Shown piece by piece: positions 24,423-32,744 of a DNA stretch of 64,000 bases (the stretch's first letter is position 1; each line of letters starts with the position of its first letter). The DNA lies in contig CAVSOT010000005.1 of NCBI GenBank assembly GCA_963729695.1, positions 1 to 64,000 on the forward strand, in the 5' to 3' direction. Source of the DNA: PALSA-693 sp963729695 (lineage in GTDB: Bacteria; Actinomycetota; Acidimicrobiia; Acidimicrobiales; Palsa-688). The notes under the pieces are model-generated. The model had not been told where the DNA came from. It made no database searches and saw only the letters and a list, made by a program, of their open reading frames with translations. The position numbers were made by a program, and so were the translations under genes.

Positions 24423-25985
24423 ATGACCGCACTAATGACCTTGGAACACGGCGTCGAGGACGGAGTTTCAGCAGCGGATTTGCCCAACTACGACCGGCGC
24501 TGGTGGATTCTTGGCGTACTAGGGATTGCTCAGTTGATGGTTGTCCTCGACGGCACCATCGTCAACATTGCTCTACCAACAGCTCAGCACGATCTGCACT
24601 TCTCCGACGCTGATCGTCAGTGGATCGTGACCGCCTACTCGCTCGCCTTCGGCACGTTGCTTCTTCTCGGTGGCCGTATCGGAGACATGGTCGGTCGCAA
24701 GCGGGCGCTCATTACCGGACTGGTGGGCTTCGCTGGCGCCTCAGCTCTTGGTGGCGCCTCGGTCAACTTTGGCATGCTCGTCGTCGCCCGGACGGTACAA
24801 GGCGCCTTCGGAGCTCTCCTCGCACCTTCGGTGCTGGCCCTCCTGACTACCACCTTCACTGATCCTGATGAGCACGGGCGCGCCTTCGGGATCTACGGCG
24901 CTATAGCCGGCGCAGGAGGCGCACTAGGACTCCTCCTCGGCGGGATCCTCACCTCCTACGCATCGTGGCGATGGACGCTGTTCGTCAATCTCCTCTTTGC
25001 TGTCAGCGCGGTCGCTGGCGCCGCGTTCTGGTTGCAAGGCGACGACGGCATCAACCACGACCCGATAGACCTGCCCGGGGTGTTCCTCGTGGGCGGCGGG
25101 CTGTTCTCACTCGTGTTCGGTTTCTCACACGCGGACACCACGGCGTGGCGCAACCCAGTGACCCTCGGTTTTCTGTCGGTTGGAGTGGTCCTTCTCATCG
25201 TGTTTGCCTATGTCGAGACCAGGGCGAGATACCCCCTCCTCCCGCCGCGGGTCGTACTCAACCGAACGCGAGGCGCCTCTTTGTTGGTGTCGCTGTTCGC
25301 CAGCATCGGGTTCTTCGGTGTCTTCTTGTTCCTGACCTACTACTTGCAAGGCACGTTGGACTTCAGCCCCGTCAAGACTGGCGTCGCCTTCCTGCCTCTC
25401 GTAGCTGCCTTGGCCGCGACGGCCCAAGTGTCCAATCGGATCCTGCTGCCGAGATTCGGACCGAAACCGATGGTGCCGATCGGCCTGCTGGTGTCGGCCG
25501 CCGCACTATACGGGCTCCACCTGCTCGGGTTGCATTCCTCCTACGCCAGCGGCGTCCTCCCCTACCTACTCATCTTGGGAATCGGATCCGGGCTGAGTGT
25601 GTCCCCGTCATTTAGCACTGGCACCCTGGGCTTGGCACCCCAGGACGCCGGAGTGGGATCAGCAACCCTCAACACGTCCCAGCAGGTGGGTGGATCGATC
25701 GGCACGTCACTGCTCAACACGCTGGCGGCCGGTGCGGCGGCGTCGTACTTGGTGGGCAAGGTGGCGACCCCGGCCAATATGCAGAAGGCCCTGCTCCACA
25801 GCTACACGACAGTCTTCCTGTGGTCGTCGCTGGTCTTTGTTGTCGGGGCGGCCGTCGCCGGGCTGGTCTTCAAGCGGGGCAAACTGGCCGAGCTCATGTC
25901 GGAAGGCCACGTCGAGTCGGGCGACCCACAGCTCCAGGGGCAGCCTCGGACTCAGATTTGCCGCGTCCGGATAGCTTGTCGGTGA
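24423..25985 (+). CDS. DHA2-family MFS transporter
   Basis: A 520-residue major facilitator of the 14-helix DHA2 (EmrB/QacA) drug:H+ antiporter family. It has LMVVLDGTIVNIALP in TM1, the motif A loop GGRIGDMVGRKRA between TM2 and TM3, and a motif C-like GAIAGAGGALGLLLGG in TM5. It exports hydrophobic compounds at the inner membrane. ATG at 24423 is chosen; the open frame extends 25 codons upstream without a ribosome site. It is close in sequence pattern to the MFS gene at 51099. No dedicated regulator is adjacent. Confidence 0.92.
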   Translation: MTALMTLEHGVEDGVSAADLPNYDRRWWILGVLGIAQLMVVLDGTIVNIALPTAQHDLHFSDADRQWIVTAYSLAFGTLLLLGGRIGDMVGRKRALITGLVGFAGASALGGASVNFGMLVVARTVQGAFGALLAPSVLALLTTTFTDPDEHGRAFGIYGAIAGAGGALGLLLGGILTSYASWRWTLFVNLLFAVSAVAGAAFWLQGDDGINHDPIDLPGVFLVGGGLFSLVFGFSHADTTAWRNPVTLGFLSVGVVLLIVFAYVETRARYPLLPPRVVLNRTRGASLLVSLFASIGFFGVFLFLTYYLQGTLDFSPVKTGVAFLPLVAALAATAQVSNRILLPRFGPKPMVPIGLLVSAAALYGLHLLGLHSSYASGVLPYLLILGIGSGLSVSPSFSTGTLGLAPQDAGVGSATLNTSQQVGGSIGTSLLNTLAAGAAASYLVGKVATPANMQKALLHSYTTVFLWSSLVFVVGAAVAGLVFKRGKLAELMSEGHVESGDPQLQGQPRTQICRVRIACR

Positions 25986-26078
25986 ATTGTCCGGACGTCC
26001 TTCGAAAAACGGACCCGCTGCACGGGACCAGCTGGCGGCTCCTGGTTGTTGTACCAGGTGGATCTAGAAGGAGGAGCC

Positions 26079-26480
26079 ATGACCCCAGAGGTAAAGAAGA
26101 GCGAGGATCAGTGGCGCAGGGAGTTGGGTGACGAACGTTACCGGGTGCTGCGCCGGGCCGGAACCGAGCCCGCCTTCACCGGCGAGTACTGGGACAACCA
26201 TCAAAACGGCGTCTACCGCTGCGCAGGGTGCGGGGCCGAGCTGTTCACGTCAACCACCAAGTTCGACTCGGGCACGGGCTGGCCCAGCTTCTACGAGCCC
26301 GCCGACGACGACGCAGTGGAGACGTCGCGGGATTGGAAGATGCTTATCCCCCGAACCGAGGCGCACTGCCGTCGTTGCGGGGGCCACCTGGGCCACGTCT
26401 TCAACGACGGCCCGCGCCCGACCGGCAAGCGCTACTGCATCAACTCTTGCTCACTCACGTTCGACCCCGAGGCGGACTGA
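26079..26480 (+). CDS. msrB: Peptide-methionine (R)-S-oxide reductase MsrB
   Basis: A 133-residue MsrB. Zinc ligands are C48/C51 (CAGC) and C97/C100 (CRRC). FDSGTGWPSF is the substrate-binding motif, HLGHVFNDGP is conserved, and RYCINSCSL carries the catalytic Cys120. The second Cys in that motif (C124) is unusual and could act as a resolving residue. GGAGGAG precedes the ATG at 26079. It repairs the R-epimer of methionine sulfoxide in proteins. It converges with an MFS gene, with a shared hairpin terminator. Confidence 0.95.
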   Translation: MTPEVKKSEDQWRRELGDERYRVLRRAGTEPAFTGEYWDNHQNGVYRCAGCGAELFTSTTKFDSGTGWPSFYEPADDDAVETSRDWKMLIPRTEAHCRRCGGHLGHVFNDGPRPTGKRYCINSCSLTFDPEAD

Positions 26481-26497
26481 CAGGTCGATCAGGTCGT

Positions 26498-26527
26498 CGC
26501 CGAAGTCGTCAGTCGACGACTTCGGCG
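26498..26527. terminator. Perfect 13-bp hairpin between convergent genes
   Basis: CGCCGAAGTCGTC and GACGACTTCGGCG enclose the 4-base loop AGTC. The structure begins 18 bp after the msrB stop and overlaps the last codons and stop of the convergent MFS gene (stop at 26509). The symmetric hairpin is placed to terminate or protect both transcripts, although it has no T-tract. Confidence 0.65.
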
Positions 26528-27972
26528 AACACGGGCTCGGAGAAGGCGGTTGGCGCGAGAGTCCTGGCTGGGAGCGCTCGCCGTCCGGATCCCAGTGCCG
26601 CTGCCAGCACCCCCGCTGCCGAGAAAGCCGCTCCAACCCAAAGGGCGGCGGTGAACCCATGCACGAAGGTCGAAGGGGACGTGTAGGCGCCGGGACGGGC
26701 AAATACAGATGCCAGCACGGCGACGCCAAAGACCCCTCCAACTTCTCGGAGTGCGCTGTTGGTGCCGGAGGCGATGCCGACCTCTTCGGCGGGGACCGAC
26801 GCCAAAACCTCGGTGGACACAGTTGGGAACACCATCGCAATTCCGACGCCGGCGACACCGAGCGCCACACCAAGTTCGCCGAAGGCCAGATGGGCCGCGG
26901 CGACGGCAGCGACCCAGGCCAGACCTATGCCCTGGAGGAGCATACCGATGGTCATGAACGGCCGATTGCCATAGCGTTCTGCCAGTTTGCCTGCGATCGG
27001 CGAGACGACCATCGGGGCCGCCGTCCACGGCAACAGCCGGAATCCCGTCTGCAACGGCGAATGGTGCTGAGCGGTTTGGAAGAACTGCGACATCAAGAAC
27101 GCCGCTCCAAACAGACTGGCGTACATGAAGAAGCTCACCGCGTTAGCCGAGGTAAACCGGGCTCGACGGAATAGAGCGAGCGAGAGCATCGGGTTTGGGG
27201 TGCGATGCTCCCAGACCAGGAAGAGCCCGATCACGAAGACGCCGACGAGAAGAGCGGCTACCACCTCATAGCTCGCCCACCCGACGGCGTTGGATCGGAC
27301 CAAACCCCAGGTGGTAGCGAAGAGGCCACCACCGGCTAGAAGGAGACCGACAACATCGAGACGCGATCGCGGTCCGAAGCTCTCACGGAGCCGGACTGCG
27401 GACAGGGGAATCAAGACGAGGCCTATAGGGACGTTGAGCCAGAAGATCCAGTGCCAATTGATCCCCTCGACTACCGCCCCACCGACCAGTGGACCAGCGG
27501 CCACCGCGAGCCCGGCGATCCCGCCCCACAACCCGATCGCCATGCCGCGCTTCTCCGGTGGGAAAGCCTCGCTGATAAGAGTTAGCGTGAGCGGCATAAC
27601 CATGGCTGCACCGACGCCCTGGACGGCTCGGCTGCCGATGAGCACACCGACTGTCGGGGCGAGGGCAGAGCCGGCTGACGCGGCCGTGAAGACGGCCAGG
27701 CCAACACAGAAGATCCGGCGCCGGCCGAACCGGTCGCCGAGGGCGGCACCGGTGAGCAATGAGCAGGCGAAGGCCAGGTTGTACGCATTGACGGTCCATT
27801 CCAGGTCGGAAAGACTGGTACGCAGCGAGACACGCAAGACTGGCAGTGCAGTAGTGACCACAAGCGTGTCCAGGGCGGCCATGAACAGCCCGAGCGAAGC
27901 GAGCACGAGGGTCCAGACCTGGTGCGCGGCGAAGACCTTTCCGGTCGGATGTCTAATGAGTTGGTCGGTCAC
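26509..27972 (-). CDS. DHA2-family MFS transporter
   Basis: A 487-residue 14-helix MFS exporter. TM1 contains FMAALDTLVVTTALP, the TM2-3 loop is GAALGDRFGRRR (motif A), and TM5 contains GGIAGLAVAAGPLVGG (motif C). GTG at 27972 is chosen from the AAGGAG six bases upstream; the longer frame adds 75 residues with no transmembrane or signal character. It is an efflux protein for drugs or toxic intermediates, divergent from the SnoaL gene at 28409 with a 436-bp gap. Confidence 0.92.
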   Translation of the reverse strand: MTDQLIRHPTGKVFAAHQVWTLVLASLGLFMAALDTLVVTTALPVLRVSLRTSLSDLEWTVNAYNLAFACSLLTGAALGDRFGRRRIFCVGLAVFTAASAGSALAPTVGVLIGSRAVQGVGAAMVMPLTLTLISEAFPPEKRGMAIGLWGGIAGLAVAAGPLVGGAVVEGINWHWIFWLNVPIGLVLIPLSAVRLRESFGPRSRLDVVGLLLAGGGLFATTWGLVRSNAVGWASYEVVAALLVGVFVIGLFLVWEHRTPNPMLSLALFRRARFTSANAVSFFMYASLFGAAFLMSQFFQTAQHHSPLQTGFRLLPWTAAPMVVSPIAGKLAERYGNRPFMTIGMLLQGIGLAWVAAVAAAHLAFGELGVALGVAGVGIAMVFPTVSTEVLASVPAEEVGIASGTNSALREVGGVFGVAVLASVFARPGAYTSPSTFVHGFTAALWVGAAFSAAGVLAAALGSGRRALPARTLAPTAFSEPVFAEVVD

Positions 27973-28408
27973 GGGACTCCTTTTCGGCGTCAGGCCCGCA
28001 AGGGGCCCGCTCAACGTTCGAAGGTGTGGGACACCGAGATGGCACCCGATTGGGCGGCGACTATCCGCCACCCCATCGACGAACGAAGAGTCTGCAGATC
28101 GACAGCGATGAGAGATATCCGTCGTTTGCCTCTTCCGCCCGAGCCTGGAGCGCCCAGCAACTGTGACGATGGTCACGTTTGCTCGAGGGCCGCTCACTTC
28201 TGATTGTCCTCTGGGCTGGCCCCTTTGGGCCGATTACAGTTTTCGGCTGAAGTTTGGGAGGTTTCGTAGACGCCTTCATTGGGTCAGCGAGTAGCGTCGG
28301 CCGCCACCCCTTGGGCTGGAGGATCTGGCGGAGCTACGTAGAGCTCGCCGGGCGCTCTATGCAACCTGAGTCAACCATCTACGTCGAAAGCAGGAGGACA
28401 AATCATCA
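27973..28408. other. Divergent intergenic region
   Basis: About 435 bases between the MFS and SnoaL starts. I see no gene and no strong repeat in it. Confidence 0.45.
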
Positions 28409-28942
28409 ATGGATCTTAAGGAAGTGGTCGCCCGACTCGAAATCCAGCAGGTCCTCTTCCGGTACGCCAGAGGTGTTGACCGCGCCGATTTCCTCACCGC
28501 CATCTCCGCCTACCATCCGGACGCCACGGACGCCCACCCGCAGATGACCGGTCCAGCTTTTGAGGTCGTGGGCGATTTCGTCAGTCGGGGCGAAACCATC
28601 GCACAAGTTGGCTCTCATCACATCACCAACATGATCATCGAGATGGACGGGGATGCGGACGCGAAGGTGGAGAGCTATTTCCTGTCTTTCCATCCCCACC
28701 GAGATGGCGAGTTGGTGAAGCAGGGAATCGTAGCGGGGCGCTACCTTGACCACTTTCAATGCCGTGACGGGGCATGGAGGATTGCTTCGAGACAGATCGT
28801 CATGGACTGGACTCGGGATGACTTCGACGGTGCGAGGTGGCCCAGCGTCGACGGGAGACCCGTTCAGGGTCAGAGGAGAGTCAATAACGATGTGTCGTAT
28901 TCGTTCTTCGCTCGACCTGACGCGGCGGCCGCGAAGCCGTGA
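28409..28942 (+). CDS. SnoaL-like (SnoaL_4) protein
   Basis: A 177-residue SnoaL_4 protein: VARLEIQQVLFRYARGVDRADF (about residues 7-28), YHPDATDAHP as the acidic/His loop, SHHITNMIIE and a C-terminal GAWRIASRQIVMDWTRDDF. It is closely similar to the minus-strand gene at 30284, sharing RYARGxDRADF, YHPDxTD, HHITNxxIE and IVMDWTRD, so the two are recent paralogues on opposite strands within 1.4 kb. A small dehydratase or isomerase function is inferred from the fold. Confidence 0.88.
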   Translation: MDLKEVVARLEIQQVLFRYARGVDRADFLTAISAYHPDATDAHPQMTGPAFEVVGDFVSRGETIAQVGSHHITNMIIEMDGDADAKVESYFLSFHPHRDGELVKQGIVAGRYLDHFQCRDGAWRIASRQIVMDWTRDDFDGARWPSVDGRPVQGQRRVNNDVSYSFFARPDAAAAKP

Positions 28943-28986
28943 TCCTGACCGTAGGGACAGGATAGTGACGGGGCGAGCCTATGGGA

Positions 28987-29400
28987 TCAGTCGGCCTTCT
29001 TCACGTTGAAGGGGATGCCCCGCTCCGTCAAGCTCTGGATGGCCTCATGCAGGGCGACGACGGCTTCTACTGCGGCGGGGTTTCCTGCGTAGAAGCCGAC
29101 GTGCAAGAAGACTTCTTGGATCTCCTCGACCGAAATACCGCCACGAAGCATGCCGAGTGTCCGCGTATACAGCTCGTAGGGTCGGTTGAGGACGGCCAAT
29201 ATCCCCAAGTTCACAAGTGCGGACACGCGAATCGGCAAGACTCGCCGGGCCCAGAGGTCGGTGGACCTCGATCCCACCACCTCGCGGTGGGCCGTTCCCG
29301 CTGGGCCGTCCCCAGCACTGCGCATGCGCGTCCTCGACGTTTCATCGCCCATGAGCCACTCGCTGATGCTCTCATCGGTGGGGTGTGGCGCCGCGACCAT
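28987..29400 (-). CDS. Carboxymuconolactone-decarboxylase-like protein
   Basis: A 137-residue CMD/AhpD-fold protein. The family region is LVNLGILAVLNRPYELYTRTLGMLRGGISVEEIQEVFLHVGFYAGNPAA, with conserved EVFLH...Y.G.P. No cysteine is present, so it is of the carboxymuconolactone type and not the redox AhpD type. It follows an SDR by 35 bp on the same strand. The canonical family decarboxylates a lactone in the beta-ketoadipate pathway; the substrate here is probably different. Confidence 0.82.
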   Translation of the reverse strand: MVAAPHPTDESISEWLMGDETSRTRMRSAGDGPAGTAHREVVGSRSTDLWARRVLPIRVSALVNLGILAVLNRPYELYTRTLGMLRGGISVEEIQEVFLHVGFYAGNPAAVEAVVALHEAIQSLTERGIPFNVKKAD

Positions 29401-29435
29401 GACGTTGTCCTCCGTTTTATCTAGGTGAATCGGTT

Positions 29436-30284
29436 TTACTCTGCTGGCGTTAGACGAAGCGCCAGGCGGTCGTTTTCTACGATGTCCTGGGCCCGACGGG
29501 CCAGGTCCTGTAGGTTCCAGCCGGCCCGAAGGACGCGGCCGCTCAGCTGATCGGCGTCGCCGCTGACCAAGAACACGATGGCCTTGGCGGGCACTTCCGG
29601 AAGGATCTCGGGGTTCGCCAATCCCTTCATGAGAGGCACGAGATACCTGCGCCCGGCCTCCGTGTCAAGAACTTCGTCAGCCATGCGGGTCCGGACGCGA
29701 CCCGGAGAAAGAGCAAAGACGTAGACACCTCGATCGCGAACTTCTTCGGCCAGGGAGTCGGTGAGGCGGAGCTGCGCGGCCTTGGAGCAGGCATAGGCGG
29801 AGTTGAAGGGCCAAGGACGGGTAGCGGGCCCCATAGATGTGACATTCACGATGTGACCCCTGCCTCGTGCAACCATGTGTCCTAGGACCAGGTGACTACA
29901 AAAGAATGCACCCCGGAGGTTAACTTCGACGTCTTTCCACCAGGCCTCGGGGTTCACCTCCCACAGTGGGCCGACGGCCCCGTCCACGCCTCCGTTGTTA
30001 CTGCCGGCGTTGTTGACCAGGACGTCTACCTGGCCGAAGCCGTCGATGGCGGCGTCCACGAAGCTTTTCACTGACGACATGTCGGTCACGTCGACCTGCC
30101 TTATCAGCGCGGTGCCGCCGCGCTTGGTGACCTCATCGTGAACTTCTTCGAGTTCGGTCATGGTTCGTGACCCCAGTACGACGGCTGAACCGGCCTCGGA
30201 TAGTGCGATGGCGGTCGCCCGACCGATGCCCCGGCCGGCGCCGGTAATGAGGGACACACGTCCGGTTAGAAGTTGGCTTTCCAT
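29436..30284 (-). CDS. SDR family oxidoreductase
   Basis: A 282-residue SDR with ITGAGRGIGRAT (about residues 12-23), NNAG, Ser in NVTSMGPA and YACSK active-site residues. The C-terminal end (GRVLRAGWNL) departs from the usual DGG motif. ATG at 30284 overlaps the preceding SnoaL stop in an ATGA, so the genes are translationally coupled; the longer frame to 30371 is the shadow of that SnoaL gene. Dehydrogenation of an alcohol in the SnoaL-SDR-CMD operon is likely. Confidence 0.9.
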   Translation of the reverse strand: MESQLLTGRVSLITGAGRGIGRATAIALSEAGSAVVLGSRTMTELEEVHDEVTKRGGTALIRQVDVTDMSSVKSFVDAAIDGFGQVDVLVNNAGSNNGGVDGAVGPLWEVNPEAWWKDVEVNLRGAFFCSHLVLGHMVARGRGHIVNVTSMGPATRPWPFNSAYACSKAAQLRLTDSLAEEVRDRGVYVFALSPGRVRTRMADEVLDTEAGRRYLVPLMKGLANPEILPEVPAKAIVFLVSGDADQLSGRVLRAGWNLQDLARRAQDIVENDRLALRLTPAE

Positions 30285-30799
30285 CAGTCGCCGCCGGAGA
30301 AGAAGGCGAATGACGGATCCTTGTCCCATATACGTCCACCTTGTTCTGGCTTCCCGTCTATACGAGTCCATGGCATCCCTGGGACCTCGTCCCGCGTCCA
30401 GTCCATGACGACGCGGCGAGCAAGGATCTTCCAGGCCCCGTCTCGGCGTTGAAAGTGATCCAGGTACCGCCCGGCTACGATCCCGATTTGTCCGCCCTCA
30501 CTGTCGGGATGGGGATGAAAGGCCAAGAAGTAACTCTCGGAGAGGGCGTCGTTGGCGCCTCTCATCTCGATGACCACGTTTGTTATGTGGTGCTGTCCGA
30601 CGGTAGTTGTCCCCTTCTTCCGCTCAATGGATTGTCGGACAAAGTCGGTGCCTAAACCGTCGAAAGAGACGTGACGGTCAGTTCCATCGGGGTGATAGAC
30701 ACTTGACATCGTCTCGTAGTCAGCTCGATCCGTCCCGCGAGCGTATGTCCACAGCACGTGCTGTATCTCTATACGTGCCAGCGCCTCGGAAATCTCCAC
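30284..30799 (-). CDS. SnoaL-like (SnoaL_4) protein
   Basis: A 171-residue SnoaL_4 protein paralogous to 28409 (RYARGxDRADY/F, YHPDGTDRHV, HHITNVVIEMRG, VVMDWTRDEV). The GTG at 30799 has AAGGAG seven bases upstream. It is first in a minus-strand operon of SnoaL, SDR and CMD. An AT-rich repeat block at 31033-31068 is 230-270 bp upstream and may control it. Confidence 0.88.
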   Translation of the reverse strand: MEISEALARIEIQHVLWTYARGTDRADYETMSSVYHPDGTDRHVSFDGLGTDFVRQSIERKKGTTTVGQHHITNVVIEMRGANDALSESYFLAFHPHPDSEGGQIGIVAGRYLDHFQRRDGAWKILARRVVMDWTRDEVPGMPWTRIDGKPEQGGRIWDKDPSFAFFSGGD

Positions 30800-31235
30800 G
30801 GTTGCACTCCTTATTCGTTCAGGCTCGACCCGTTGAGCGGATGGGGCCCGCCTCAGCACCCACCCGCCACAACACCATCCGAGCGGGATGTCAGTTTCGA
30901 GCGGGCCGGTGCGTGCGGGATCCCCGCGACGGAATTCATTGAGTGGAGGTGCTCGAGATGGAACGGCGAGACGGCGGGGTGCACTGACCTGCCGGTCGCA
31001 ACGGCCATCCCGAGCCCTCCTACGACTACACGATGAATCTAGTAATGAATCTATAGATGAGTTTATGGCTTCCTCGGCCGCCCGTCAAGGCCGATCTTGG
31101 CGGCGTGGGTCTGACCCGTCGAGGTCACGCCGGTGGGGTCTAGACATTCGCGTTGGAGTCGGGGCGGTACTCCGGGGTGCACTCTCGCAATTGGAACCCG
31201 GGCAGCAACAACAGGTACCGGCGACCCCGTCTCCA
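30800..31235. other. Intergenic region with AT-rich repeats
   Basis: About 435 bases between the end of MmgE and the start of the SnoaL operon. No gene is apparent. It contains three imperfect 12-bp direct repeats (31033-31068) with an ATCTATAGAT palindrome, an AT-rich island in otherwise GC-rich sequence, which makes it the likely promoter area of the minus-strand SnoaL operon. Confidence 0.5.
31033..31068. repeat. Three 12-bp AT-rich direct repeats
   Basis: ATGAATCTAGTA, ATGAATCTATAG and ATGAGTTTATGG are consecutive. The second contributes to a perfect palindrome ATCTATAGAT (31049-31058). The block is a candidate regulator-binding site upstream of the SnoaL-SDR-CMD operon. Confidence 0.55.
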
Positions 31236-32744
31236 TCATCCGAGTCGGTTGACCATTGCTCGAGCGACAGCGCTGACGTCGTCTGCTCCCTCTAGGTTGA
31301 AGACTGCTTCGATCAGTGCATCCGTTTTCGGCTTAGGCAGCAACCCCTCCGTGTAATCGCGTGCCTTCCTGATCACATCGTCGTCATCCCAGGCATGCTC
31401 AGGGTTCCACTGGTCGCCGCGGGCGACATCGTCGAACTTGCGGATTTCCCTACCGTCGGCGTGGACCACAACTTCCGTTGGCACCCGGTAGAAGAAGCCT
31501 TCCCGCGCGACCTGGTCGGCCATAATCGGTGCCCACTCGTCATTCACCACGCTTGAAACCTTCTGAGTGAAAGTACGGATTCGGTCCTGAGCGAGGTCTG
31601 CATGCCACCAGCGAGGGCCCGGCGGCACTCGGTCAGCAATGAGGGCCAGAGCGACTGGGACGTTGCCCATGAGCTTTAAGGGCTCATCGACGACCTCGTG
31701 GTTTGCCGCATGCTTCATCACACTCCCGAGAGGGGCGACCAGCAAGGTGACCTCGTCGATGGTGTCGACGTTGAGGTCGTTTTCCTGAACGATCTCAGTG
31801 AAGAGGTCGAGAGCGGTGTGGTCGAAGCGACAGAACGGATAGGGCTTGATGGAGGTCTCCGCGATGAACCAGCGACCTCCCAGGCTGCTGTACATACGCT
31901 TCCAGTTGTAGTCCGACGCACAGAAGGAACGCCAAAATTCGCTATCCGCGTCGAATATATCAGTCTGAGATACCCATCCTTGATCAGCGAGCAGCGCAGC
32001 TTCGATTGCGATCACCGAGCACGGCCCAGCCACTTGATACTTGTGCCAAGTAGGCTTGCCTGAACTTTTTCGCGCTCGATTGCTCGTCCAGGCGTCATTC
32101 CTGCTGAAGGTCACCGGCGTGCTTACGAATGCCTGTCCCCACGCATGCCGAAGCTGTTCGGAATCTAATCGCAGCAACTTCGCGGCGGTTGCCGTTGCGC
32201 CTAAGGACTGCCAGCTAAAACCGAAGCGGGGGAGGAGGTCCGTGACACCGTCGGAACGCACCGCGAATAAGGGCATCGAGTAGCTGACCCTCGCGGATAT
32301 GTCAAATCCGGTCGCAACTGCAGCAATTACGTCGCGGCCGCTCGAACCGAGCTTCTCAGCCATGGCTAGGGCCGTCCACACATGACTTGACGCGAAATGA
32401 CCACTGTTGAGGAACGTGTCATCCGCGTCAATCAGATTCGATAGCTGGGCGTGAACGTACGCTGCGCTTTGGGCCGGTAACTTCTGTCCCACCACAGCCA
32501 ACGTCGACTCGGGCGTTCCGCCTTGGTCGAGCTTGAGTTTCAGGACAGCGTCCGCCATTGGAGTGCCGTGGGCGGCGATCGTTACCGCGATGGTATCGAG
32601 GATGATTCGCTTCGTCGCGCTTGTCACCGCATCGGGAAGCGACTCGTACGCGGTATGAATAACGAACTCTGCGAGCGCGGACGTCGTCGAGGCCTCACTC
32701 GCCTCTGGGCTCGATCCGGCTGGGGCAAGATTCTTCAACCTCAT
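31236..32744 (-). CDS. MmgE/PrpD family protein
   Basis: A 502-residue MmgE/PrpD protein, the family of 2-methylcitrate dehydratase, cis-aconitate decarboxylase and many uncharacterised dehydratases. It has the early LDTIAVTIAAHG helix, DADDTFLNSGHFASSHVW (conserved DD...H) and KPYPFCRFDHTALD (family KxYPxCRxxH motif). The ATG at 32744 overlaps the stop of the upstream dehydrogenase (ATGA), so translation is coupled. Together they suggest degradation of a branched hydroxy acid; the identity is inferred. Confidence 0.9.
   Translation of the reverse strand: MRLKNLAPAGSSPEASEASTTSALAEFVIHTAYESLPDAVTSATKRIILDTIAVTIAAHGTPMADAVLKLKLDQGGTPESTLAVVGQKLPAQSAAYVHAQLSNLIDADDTFLNSGHFASSHVWTALAMAEKLGSSGRDVIAAVATGFDISARVSYSMPLFAVRSDGVTDLLPRFGFSWQSLGATATAAKLLRLDSEQLRHAWGQAFVSTPVTFSRNDAWTSNRARKSSGKPTWHKYQVAGPCSVIAIEAALLADQGWVSQTDIFDADSEFWRSFCASDYNWKRMYSSLGGRWFIAETSIKPYPFCRFDHTALDLFTEIVQENDLNVDTIDEVTLLVAPLGSVMKHAANHEVVDEPLKLMGNVPVALALIADRVPPGPRWWHADLAQDRIRTFTQKVSSVVNDEWAPIMADQVAREGFFYRVPTEVVVHADGREIRKFDDVARGDQWNPEHAWDDDDVIRKARDYTEGLLPKPKTDALIEAVFNLEGADDVSAVARAMVNRLG

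Noticed and set aside
26128..27174. 348-codon plus-strand open frame across msrB and the MFS gene
   Set aside because: It is a shadow of msrB and of the minus-strand MFS gene, both of which have full family motifs.
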